Below are positions 1 to 4,982 of a stretch of DNA of 12,406 bases, in pieces. Source of the DNA: Lachnospiraceae bacterium (GTDB lineage: Bacteria > Bacillota > Clostridia > Lachnospirales > Lachnospiraceae); NCBI GenBank assembly GCA_004552595.1, contig SFNX01000080.1, forward strand, positions 1-12,406. The letters are read 5' to 3'. The number at the start of each line of letters is the position of its first letter. Within the stretch, counting starts at the first letter, position 1. A program made the position numbers and the translations under genes. The notes below the pieces were generated by a model. That model made no database searches and was not told the DNA's origin. It saw only the letters and a program-made list of their open reading frames with translations.

Positions 1-116
1 CAGGTTGGAATAGTAAGATTTAGAAAATCAAAGATCATCAAATCATAACATCAAGGGCGAACTCTATCCATTTCCAACTGACAATAAGTTTACGCTATCC
101 CTATCACATAAGTAAT
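1..116. other. Left-edge non-coding stretch
   Basis: No reading frame with a credible start and ribosome binding site, no strong hairpin and no recognisable protein remnant was seen here on either strand. It lies upstream of the antitoxin RNA promoter on the plus strand and beyond the 3' end of the toxin transcript on the minus strand. It may be the downstream flank of a gene outside the window. Confidence 0.4.
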
Positions 117-145
117 TTGACAAGATTGGAACCAAATGTTATCAT
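117..145 (+). promoter_or_regulatory. Sigma-A promoter for the antisense RNA
   Basis: A perfect -35 hexamer TTGACA (117-122) is followed by a 17-nt spacer and TATCAT (140-145) as -10, so transcription should start near 151-153. No protein-coding frame follows. Within 100 nt the transcript meets a terminator hairpin, so the promoter appears to serve a small RNA. This is among the best promoter matches in the window. The assignment rests on hexamers and spacing only. Confidence 0.7.
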
Positions 146-151
146 TTGAAT

Positions 152-250
152 ATAAAGAAAGGGCGCTACCGGCAACGGCAAGCCCCAAATAGTGAATTAT
201 CGAAAAAGTCGTTAACTCATCTTTCCAGGGAGAAGTTAGCGGCTTTTTCT
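152..250 (+). ncRNA. Putative type I antitoxin small RNA, about 100 nt
   Basis: The RNA is predicted from the promoter at 117-145 and the terminator at 203-249. It would hold two hairpins. The first (161-185) pairs GGGC with GCCC and CCG with CGG around a GCAA tetraloop, a GNRA loop. The second is the terminator. The RNA is complementary to the 3' untranslated region and last codons of the minus-strand toxin gene (stop codon at 236-238), so the two transcripts converge and overlap. Such 3'-overlapping antisense RNAs are known from Gram-positive type I systems such as txpA/RatA. The exact ends, and its function as an antitoxin, are inferred. Confidence 0.5.
203..249. terminator. Bidirectional Rho-independent terminator
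   Basis: The stem arms are GTCGTTAACT (208-217) and AGTTAGCGGC (232-241), which pair with two G-U wobbles. An A5 run lies at 203-207 and a T5 run at 244-248. Because both flanks are A/T runs, the hairpin can stop transcription from either side: the antisense RNA on the plus strand and the toxin mRNA on the minus strand. The toxin stop codon lies inside the right arm. A second minus-strand hairpin at 161-185, followed on that strand by CTTTCTTT-like sequence, could act as a backup for the toxin mRNA. Confidence 0.65.
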
Positions 251-337
251 ATGGCTGGATTTACCAAGCATATAACCGAGACTAAAGCACCCTATGCATA
301 AGCTCAAGATGCCGATAAACAAATCAACAGTCATCAT
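236..337 (-). CDS. Small hydrophobic peptide, candidate type I (holin-like) toxin
   Basis: A 33-residue peptide. It begins with a double methionine (MMTVDLF), has one hydrophobic segment at about residues 6-24, and ends with a basic tail (GKSSHRKSR). This is the plan of short membrane toxins of Gram-positive type I systems, often annotated as putative holin-like toxin. The frame stays open upstream to 481, but the start at 337 (or 334) is chosen because a strong purine-rich site (GGAAAGGGGG, 345-354 on the minus strand) lies just upstream. A 5' leader segment (TTCCT) can pair with AGGAA in that site, hinting at a closed ribosome binding site. The gene converges on a well-promoted small RNA, as expected for a toxin-antitoxin pair. 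I do not recognise the exact family, and toxicity is inferred from size, topology and context. Confidence 0.55.
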   Translation of the reverse strand: MMTVDLFIGILSLCIGCFSLGYMLGKSSHRKSR

Positions 338-511
338 AGACAGGCCCCCTTTCCTTACAGATTTCCCATAGGGATTTCTATATGAACAGGAATTCAGTTT
401 CCCGATAATAGGACCACCGCTACCGCCCTCCAGCGTAGCACCCATGTAGGAAATATAGCAAATCTTGATATAGGTTACCATTGCATAAGAGCGGATTTTT
501 GTAAAACCGTC

Positions 512-584
512 ATTTTAGCTAAAATTAGACTATGGTTATAATGTAAAGTACTGGTATTGACGATTTTTTTCTGGTCTTTAGAAT
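512..584 (+). promoter_or_regulatory. Candidate promoter region with palindromic operator for the MFS cassette
   Basis: A perfect 14-bp palindrome, ATTTTAGCTAAAAT, lies at 512-525. A consensus -10 box TATAAT follows at 537-542, which puts the palindrome where the -35 would sit. A second possible promoter has TTGACG (557-562), a 16-nt spacer and TAGAAT (579-584). Either would give a leader of about 170-200 nt before the permease start. The palindrome could bind a repressor. No footprint-like partner site was found, and the choice between the two promoters is open. Confidence 0.35.
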
Positions 585-757
585 AAAGAATCTTTTACTA
601 TTATCATCGATACGGAGTTACCGAGAATGTGAGATATATTACTGATAACGCAATTATCTGTTGTTTGTGACATGGCAAATATAGTATTATTAGAGAATAT
701 TTGGTGTAACGAGGACCATTTTATACGAATAACTGTAAAATGTGTCGAGGAGAAATG
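585..757 (+). other. Long 5' leader ahead of the MFS permease gene
   Basis: This stretch lies between the candidate promoters and the permease start. It has no reading frame that I can support and no riboswitch or T-box pattern that I recognise. A weaker promoter-like pair lies near 660-690 (TTGTTT, then TATTAT). The ribosome binding site GAGGAG (747-752) is at its end. Confidence 0.3.
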
Positions 758-1939
758 ATGAAAAATTATAAAAAGACAAAAATAGCGTGTTACTTAGGAT
801 TTGTTACGCAGGCAATAGTTGCAAATTTTGCACCATTGTTATTTTTGAAATTCCATACAGATTATAATATTTCGCTTGGAAATATTGCTTTGATATCTAC
901 AGTTTTTTTCTTTTCACAGCTTTTGGTTGATTTATTTTGCGCCAGGTATGTTGATAAAATCGGATATAGAGTTTGCATTGTCGCATCTGAAGCATTTTCG
1001 GCGGTAGGACTTGTTGGATTGGCGATTTTGCCTGAAATAATGTCTTCTGCGTTTTCAGGAATTATTATCAGTGTATTCCTATATGCGGTTGGAAGCGGAT
1101 TGATTGAGGTTTTAGGAAGCCCTATTGTGGAAGCGTGTCCGTTTGACAACAAGGAGGCTACTATGAGCCTTCTGCATTCATTTTACTGCTGGGGCGCAGT
1201 TGGAACTATTCTTATTTCGACGATTTTCTTCTTTATTTTTGGAATAGACAGCTGGAAATGGCTTGCTATTATTTTTGCGTTAATTCCTGCTTTCAATATA
1301 TACAATTTTGTTACCTGCCCGATTGAACCATTAGTTGAGGAAGGACAGGGAATGGGAATAAGAAAGCTGTTTTTAAATCCAATGTTTATCATTGCAATTG
1401 TTATGATGGTCTGCTCCGGAGCATCCGAACTTGCTATGGCACAATGGGCATCGGCATATGCTGAATCAGCTCTTGGATTTTCAAAGGCAGTGGGAGATCT
1501 TGCGGGTCCTTGTATGTTTGCTGTTACTATGGGAATTTCGCGAGTAATATATGGAAAATCCGGGGATAGAATTAATTTGCATAAATTTATGATCGGCTCC
1601 GGATTATTATGTTTTGTATGTTATGTACTGGCGTCATTTTCTACAAATCCGGTAATAGGGCTTATTGGATGTATTGTGTGCGGATTCTCTGTTGGAATCA
1701 TGTGGCCGGGCACAATCAGCATTTCTTCGAAGGCATTTCCGACCGGAGGAACGGCAATGTTTGCGCTTCTGGCAATGGCCGGTGATCTTGGCGGAAGTAT
1801 AGGGCCGGCTATTGTAGGAAGAACGGCGGATTTGTATGCAGGAAGCATTAATATCGGAATGCGTGTCGGACTTTTGTTCCCGGTTACATTATGTGTGATG
1901 CTGATAATATTTAATATTTTGAATAGTAAGAAGTGCTAA
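758..1939 (+). CDS. MFS transporter, FucP/FHS-like permease of unknown substrate
   Basis: A 393-residue, strongly hydrophobic polytopic protein, consistent with about 12 transmembrane segments, the usual Major Facilitator size. A typical cytoplasmic loop-2/3 motif, ARYVDKIGYR, follows the second membrane segment. HSFYCWGAVG in the fifth segment and GASELAMAQWASAY in the seventh resemble the fucose/galactose/glucose:H+ symporter (FHS) branch, where related HxxxxxG and E/W-containing motifs occur. It should sit in the cytoplasmic membrane and carry a small solute by proton coupling. The start at 758 is preferred over 740 and 755 because GAGGAG (747-752) gives the best spacing. The aldolase-like gene begins 33 nt downstream with no terminator between, so the two are probably co-transcribed. 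The substrate cannot be read from the sequence; an amino acid, or a compound handled by the downstream PLP enzyme, is a guess. Confidence 0.85.
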   Translation: MKNYKKTKIACYLGFVTQAIVANFAPLLFLKFHTDYNISLGNIALISTVFFFSQLLVDLFCARYVDKIGYRVCIVASEAFSAVGLVGLAILPEIMSSAFSGIIISVFLYAVGSGLIEVLGSPIVEACPFDNKEATMSLLHSFYCWGAVGTILISTIFFFIFGIDSWKWLAIIFALIPAFNIYNFVTCPIEPLVEEGQGMGIRKLFLNPMFIIAIVMMVCSGASELAMAQWASAYAESALGFSKAVGDLAGPCMFAVTMGISRVIYGKSGDRINLHKFMIGSGLLCFVCYVLASFSTNPVIGLIGCIVCGFSVGIMWPGTISISSKAFPTGGTAMFALLAMAGDLGGSIGPAIVGRTADLYAGSINIGMRVGLLFPVTLCVMLIIFNILNSKKC

Positions 1940-1972
1940 AGACTATTCATCCGGAAATGGGAGGTATGTACT

Positions 1973-2998
1973 ATGATTTCATTTGCAAGCGATTATGTTG
2001 CAGGAGCACATCCAAAGGTGCTAAATAAGCTTATAGAGACAAATATGGAAATACTCAGTGGATACGGAAGCGATAAGTATTGTTTGAGTGCGGCAGAGAA
2101 GATTAAAAAAGCCTGCGCATGTCCTGATGTTGACGTTAGGTTCCTTGTAGGCGGAACACAGACAAATCAGATTATCATCGATACAATGCTTGATAGCCAC
2201 GAAGGAGTCATTGCAGGAACGACCGGACATATCAGCGCTCATGAGGCAGGAGCAGTAGAGTATACAGGACATAAGGTGATTACTATACCATGTGAGAATG
2301 GCAAGATTAAAGCGGCCGACGTAAAGTCAACACTTAAGAATTTTTATGAGGATGATTCTTATGAACATATGGTATTTCCGGGGATGGTGTATATTTCGTT
2401 TCCGACCGAGTATGGGACAATTTATAAGAAGTCAGAGCTTGAACAGATTTATTATGTATGTAAGGAGTACGAAATCCCGCTGTTTATTGACGGTGCGCGC
2501 CTTGGCTACGGACTTGCAAGTGATGAGTGTGACATTACGCTTGAAGATCTTGTCACGCTTTGTGATGTGTTTTATATCGGAGGCACAAAGGTAGGTGCAT
2601 TGTGCGGTGAGGCTGTTGTGTTTACTCATAACAATGCGCCAAAGCATTTCCTCACTAAGATTAAGCAGCACGGCGCACTTTTAGCGAAGGGAAGGCTTTT
2701 GGGCGTACAGTTTGACGCACTTTTCACTGATGAACTCTACTTTAAGATAAGCAGGCATGCAATTATTCTTGCAGGCAAAATGAAAGAAATCTTCGTTGAG
2801 AAAGGGTATTCGTTTTTCATTGAATCACCTACAAATCAGCAGTTTATTATCTTAGACAACAAGAAACTTGAAGAAATCAGCTCAAAGGTTAACATAAGTA
2901 TTTGGGAGAAGTATGACAACACTCATACAGTTGTCAGATTTGCAACAAGCTGGTCAACAACTGAGGAGGACCTTGAATATTTAAAGGGGATACTTTGA
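1973..2998 (+). CDS. ltaE: Low-specificity threonine aldolase / beta-eliminating lyase family PLP enzyme
   Basis: A 341-residue fold-type I PLP enzyme of the threonine aldolase/beta-eliminating lyase family, close to the family's usual length. The family cleaves L-threonine or L-allo-threonine to glycine and acetaldehyde in the cytoplasm. Visible landmarks: GGTQTN at 60-65 for phosphate binding, the GHISAHEAGA segment with histidines 86 and 90 near the cofactor ring, D173 in FIDGARLGYG, which contacts the pyridine nitrogen, and K206 in YIGGTKVGAL as the Schiff-base lysine. The ribosome binding site GGGAGGT lies just upstream of the ATG. It follows the MFS gene by 33 nt, so import or export of a related amino acid is plausible. 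Family members vary in substrate (threonine, allo-threonine, phenylserine, other beta-hydroxy amino acids), so the substrate and the symbol ltaE are likely but not proven. Confidence 0.85.
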   Translation: MISFASDYVAGAHPKVLNKLIETNMEILSGYGSDKYCLSAAEKIKKACACPDVDVRFLVGGTQTNQIIIDTMLDSHEGVIAGTTGHISAHEAGAVEYTGHKVITIPCENGKIKAADVKSTLKNFYEDDSYEHMVFPGMVYISFPTEYGTIYKKSELEQIYYVCKEYEIPLFIDGARLGYGLASDECDITLEDLVTLCDVFYIGGTKVGALCGEAVVFTHNNAPKHFLTKIKQHGALLAKGRLLGVQFDALFTDELYFKISRHAIILAGKMKEIFVEKGYSFFIESPTNQQFIILDNKKLEEISSKVNISIWEKYDNTHTVVRFATSWSTTEEDLEYLKGIL

Positions 2999-3050
2999 GT
3001 ATGGCGGCTCATCAATTGTAAAAGTAGAAAAATAATGGGGTTGACTGGTT

Positions 3051-3200
3051 ATGGCGAGGAATAAGTATCCGGAAGAGACATATGAATTAATATTGGATGT
3101 GTCGACGAGACTATTTTTTGAGAAGGGATATGAGAAGACATCGCTTCAGGATATAATAAATGAGCTTGGAGGTCTTACGAAGGGTGAAATCCTTTCTTAG
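3051..3200 (+). pseudogene. Truncated TetR-family regulator, N-terminal DNA-binding part only
   Basis: The frame encodes 49 residues and stops at TAG. Residues 2-45 match the start of a TetR helix-turn-helix domain: a basic N-terminus, a first helix ending in LFFEKGYEKTS, then LQDIINELGGLTKG. In intact TetR proteins (about 190 residues) the recognition helix follows directly with a pattern like xIYHHFxSKEEIL. Here the frame goes straight to EILS and stops. The recognition helix and the whole ligand-binding domain are gone, so it cannot be an ordinary repressor. It sits 52 nt after the aldolase gene in the same direction and may once have regulated the transporter-aldolase cassette. The junction near 3185-3200 abuts unrelated structured DNA, which fits a deletion or insertion. 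A functional micro-protein is unlikely but not excluded. Confidence 0.75.
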
Positions 3201-3215
3201 GTCTTTCTAAGCTTA

Positions 3216-3268
3216 TTGAAAACAAAGAAGAGGAGCTAAACCACTGAGATCTTCGGGCTTAGCTCCTC
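3216..3268 (-). terminator. Rho-independent terminator of the minus-strand mini-ORF unit
   Basis: A perfect 10-bp stem is formed by GAGGAGCTAA (3230-3239) and TTAGCTCCTC (3259-3268), with an inner CC/GG pairing. Read on the minus strand it is followed by TTCTTTGTTTTC, a U-rich tail. On the plus strand no T run follows, so it should act mainly on the minus strand. The stop codon of the 8-residue mini-ORF overlaps the base of the stem. Confidence 0.6.
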
Positions 3269-3293
3269 AACATGTTCCGATTGGACTGTCCAT
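3267..3293 (-). CDS. 8-residue mini-ORF (MDSPIGTC)
   Basis: The ATG at 3293 is preceded by an excellent ribosome binding site (AAGGAGGAA on the minus strand, 3301-3309) with a 9-nt spacer from GGAGG, far better than chance for so short a frame. The peptide ends in cysteine and is followed at once by a terminator stem. The start region is a near copy of that of the upstream mini-ORF at 3398-3454. If TGA is passed in frame, 17 more codons (GAKPEDLSGLAPLLCFQ) remain open to 3213. It could be a leader or signalling peptide, or the remains of a longer gene; no family is recognised. Confidence 0.35.
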   Translation of the reverse strand: MDSPIGTC

Positions 3294-3307
3294 TGGACTT
3301 TTCCTCC
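3287..3307 (-). repeat. Ribosome-binding/start-codon repeat, copy A
   Basis: These 21 bp, spanning the ribosome binding site and start codon of the 8-residue mini-ORF, match 3448-3468 at 17 of 21 positions without gaps. The GGAGGA, TCCA and TGGACA blocks are identical and the first base of the start codon falls on the same column (A versus G). The TCCA/TGGA arms make a short inverted repeat around the start codon. Confidence 0.6.
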
Positions 3308-3397
3308 TTATTAAGTGATATCTATATGTACCGGTTTTAAGATTTCTAAATTTTAAGGGTAAATCCCTTTTGTCTACTTTTTAAAGTCTTAATGTAT

Positions 3398-3454
3398 TTA
3401 GTTATCTTCGGCACCGGCTTTTGCCGAAATCAAATGAAATGGTTCTGTGTCCAC
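3398..3454 (-). CDS. 18-residue mini-ORF (VDTEPFHLISAKAGAEDN)
   Basis: It starts at GTG with a strong AAAGGAGGA site (3464-3472 on the minus strand) and a 9-nt spacer, the same geometry as the mini-ORF at 3267-3293. Its coding region carries an inner hairpin (TTCGGCA at 3407-3413 with TGCCGAA at 3422-3428). The two peptides look related: a V/M-D-T/S start, a proline, then an AK...ED stretch, which in the other unit lies beyond its TGA. No clear promoter was found upstream; TTGCCA near 3505-3511 is only a weak -35 candidate. It may be a translated leader, a small peptide gene or a degenerate duplicate. No family is recognised. Confidence 0.35.
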   Translation of the reverse strand: MDTEPFHLISAKAGAEDN

Positions 3455-3468
3455 TGGAGTGGTCCTCC
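3448..3468 (-). repeat. Ribosome-binding/start-codon repeat, copy B
   Basis: This is the second copy of the 21-bp element at 3287-3307, about 161 bp away in the same orientation. It contains the CCACT/AGTGG inverted repeat that brackets the ribosome binding site and GTG start. Conservation centred on the translation start, rather than on random DNA, suggests duplication of a translated unit. Confidence 0.6.
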
Positions 3469-3582
3469 TTTCTTTTGATAATTGAATGATACTACATAAT
3501 TTTTGGCAATTCTACTGATTTTTTGAATAATATTTTGTTGAATTTTTCAGTAATAAAGCGAATGGATTTTATAGATAAAAGT

Positions 3583-3590
3583 GTTATACT
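3583..3590 (+). promoter_or_regulatory. Extended -10 promoter for a small transcript
   Basis: TGTTATACT contains an extended -10 (TG, one base, TATACT at 3585-3590). The -35 region is weak (TGGATT, 16 nt upstream), as is common for extended -10 promoters. Transcription would start near 3597 and reach a perfect terminator within 100 nt. Confidence 0.5.
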
Positions 3591-3596
3591 ATAGGT

Positions 3597-3695
3597 ATCT
3601 TCGGGAGTCTTTTTGAGATAAGAAAAGGACCGTCAGTATGAGTTTAATAAGTCGTTACATTATATAGAAGTCTGCAATTTTTTGCAGACTTTTTA
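3597..3695 (+). ncRNA. Small-RNA-like transcript ahead of sbcD, with a 9-codon ORF
   Basis: The unit runs from the extended -10 promoter to the perfect terminator at 3669-3694. Near its 5' end TATCT and AGATA can close a hairpin with a 15-nt loop. Next come an AAGGAC ribosome-binding-like site and a 9-codon frame (MSLISRYII, 3638-3667), whose stop codon abuts the terminator stem. This layout fits a leader peptide with attenuation of sbcDC, or an independent small RNA. No alternative antiterminator pairing is obvious, so a stand-alone RNA seems more likely. No known Rfam class is recognised. Confidence 0.4.
3669..3694 (+). terminator. Strong Rho-independent terminator
   Basis: AGTCTGCAA (3669-3677) and TTGCAGACT (3682-3690) form a perfect 9-bp stem with a TTTT loop, extended by A-T pairing at the base and followed by TTTTA. 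It separates the small transcript from the sbcD leader, about 100 nt upstream of the sbcD start. Confidence 0.85.
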
Positions 3696-3698
3696 CGT

Positions 3699-3716
3699 TG
3701 TCCGATTTATTGGACA
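3699..3716. repeat. Inverted repeat TGTCC-N8-GGACA in the sbcD leader
   Basis: A perfect 5-bp inverted repeat with an AT-rich 8-bp centre lies 80 bp before the sbcD start. It could be an operator or a small hairpin. It does not match the Gram-positive LexA box (CGAAC-N4-GTTCG type), so SOS control is not supported. No convincing -35/-10 pair for sbcD was identified around it. Confidence 0.3.
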
Positions 3717-3795
3717 CCTTGTGTGATATTATGCATATATAAGCCGGAGTACATGAATGTTGGGATATTATTATACATGATTATTGGAGGGAAGC

Positions 3796-4980
3796 ATGAA
3801 ATTTATTCATTTGTCTGATTTGCACCTTGGGAAGAGAGTTAATGAATTTTCAATGATAGAAGATCAGAAATACATTCTTTTACAGACAATTAATATTATT
3901 GATGAAGAGAAGCCGGACGCGGTTATTATTGCAGGCGACATTTACGATAAGTCGATACCATCAGAGGAGGCGATGCTATTATTTGATGATTTCCTATTGA
4001 GGCTTTCTAAGCGTAATATTTCCGTGTTTGTTATAAGCGGCAATCATGACTCGTCAGTGAGATTATCAGATCATGGTAAGCTAATTGAGAACCAGGGGAT
4101 TTATCTGTCTCCTGTTTATGATGGAACGCTTAAGCCTGTTTCAATGGAAGATGAATATGGAGAGATTAATGTTTACACGCTTCCGTTTATTAAGCCTGTC
4201 GTTGTTAAGCAGTACTTTAGTGATGAGGAGATTTTAAGCTACACAGATGCTGTAAGGGTAGCGATTAAGCATATGAATGTAGATTGCAGCAAGAGAAATG
4301 TGCTTGTTGCACATCAGTTTGTACTTGGTGCTGCTACCTGTGAATCGGAAGAGCATATAGTAGGGGGACTTGACAGTGTTTCTTCAGATGTTTTTGACTG
4401 CTTTGATTATATAGTAGGGGGACTTGACAGTGTTTCTTCAGATGTTTTTGACTGCTTTGATTATGTGGCACTTGGACATATTCACGGCAAGCAGTATATA
4501 GGACGGGAGACTGTAAGGTATTGCGGTACCCTGCTTAAGTACTCGTTTTCCGAGAAGAATCACGTTAAATCGGTTACGGTTGTTGATATTAAGGAGAAGG
4601 GGAATATAGATATCAGAGAAGTTATGTTAACTCCGAAGCGCGATCTGCGAGAGATTAAGGGGTCATATGAAGATATAACTAACAGGAAGAATTACGAAGG
4701 TACTAATGTTGATGATTACGTACATATTGTGCTTACAGATGAAGAGGATGTCATTGACGCAATAGGTAAGTTGAGGACAATTTATCCTAATATTATGAAA
4801 TTAAGCTATGACAATAAGCGTACGAGAGAGAACAATGTATTGACAGAGGAGGGAGCGATTGAAGAGAAATCACCGCTTGAGCTCTTTGAGGAGTTTTACA
4901 CTATGCAGAATAACGTATCAATGAGTCCCTGGCAGACAGATTACGTTAAGGATTTAATTGAGGAGATTTGGGGGGATTAG
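3796..4980 (+). CDS. sbcD: Exonuclease SbcCD, nuclease subunit SbcD (Mre11-like), with internal duplication
   Basis: A 394-residue calcineurin-like metallophosphoesterase, the nuclease half of SbcCD, which cuts hairpins and blocked double-strand ends during DNA repair. Metal-binding motifs appear in order: DLHLG (D8, H10), GDIYD (G47-D51, including D48), SGNHDS (N83, H84), H173 in VAHQF and GHIH at 227-230. The ATG at 3796 is chosen over a TTG at 3784 because GGAGG (3786-3790) lies 5 nt before it and the protein then begins with the canonical MKFIHLSDLHLG. Oddly, residues 188-205 (beginning IVGGLDSVSS, ending FDY) are repeated exactly as 206-223. Family members have one copy leading into FDYVALGHIH, so this copy has 18 extra residues just before the last metal motif. 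sbcC follows after 2 nt, so the two are translated from one mRNA. Confidence 0.95.
   Translation: MKFIHLSDLHLGKRVNEFSMIEDQKYILLQTINIIDEEKPDAVIIAGDIYDKSIPSEEAMLLFDDFLLRLSKRNISVFVISGNHDSSVRLSDHGKLIENQGIYLSPVYDGTLKPVSMEDEYGEINVYTLPFIKPVVVKQYFSDEEILSYTDAVRVAIKHMNVDCSKRNVLVAHQFVLGAATCESEEHIVGGLDSVSSDVFDCFDYIVGGLDSVSSDVFDCFDYVALGHIHGKQYIGRETVRYCGTLLKYSFSEKNHVKSVTVVDIKEKGNIDIREVMLTPKRDLREIKGSYEDITNRKNYEGTNVDDYVHIVLTDEEDVIDAIGKLRTIYPNIMKLSYDNKRTRENNVLTEEGAIEEKSPLELFEEFYTMQNNVSMSPWQTDYVKDLIEEIWGD
4357..4464 (+). repeat. Perfect 54-bp tandem duplication inside sbcD
   Basis: The 54 bp at 4357-4410 are repeated without a mismatch at 4411-4464, and each copy keeps the reading frame (18 codons). Identity at all 54 positions, including silent third bases, shows the event is very recent, either replication slippage or an assembly artefact. 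It lies between the H173 region and the GHIH motif of SbcD. Confidence 0.97.
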
Positions 4981-4982
4981 TT

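Noticed and set aside
740..757. Upstream ATG start of the MFS permease (MCRGEM...).
   Set aside because: The GAGGAG site lies after that codon and fits the ATG at 758 instead.
3001..3021. Six-codon frame (MAAHQL) right after the aldolase gene.
   Set aside because: No ribosome binding site, and nothing in its context suggests a leader peptide.
3260..3470. Degenerate CRISPR array suggested by repeated TGTCCA-TGGAC blocks.
   Set aside because: Only two copies exist, their spacing is not regular, and similarity centres on translation starts.
3699..3716. LexA/SOS box upstream of sbcD.
   Set aside because: The inverted repeat TGTCC-N8-GGACA does not match the Gram-positive LexA consensus.
3784..3795. 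TTG start giving four extra residues to SbcD.
   Set aside because: It overlaps the ribosome binding site of the ATG at 3796, and SbcD proteins begin with MKFIHLSDLHLG.
3753..3818. A 21-codon frame overlapping the start of sbcD.
   Set aside because: Its GGAG lies only 3 nt from the ATG and the frame runs through the sbcD ribosome binding site, so chance is more likely.
4968..4982. TTG start giving five extra residues to SbcC.
   Set aside because: It lies inside sbcD and destroys the ribosome binding site spacing; the ATG at 4983 gives the family-like N-terminus.
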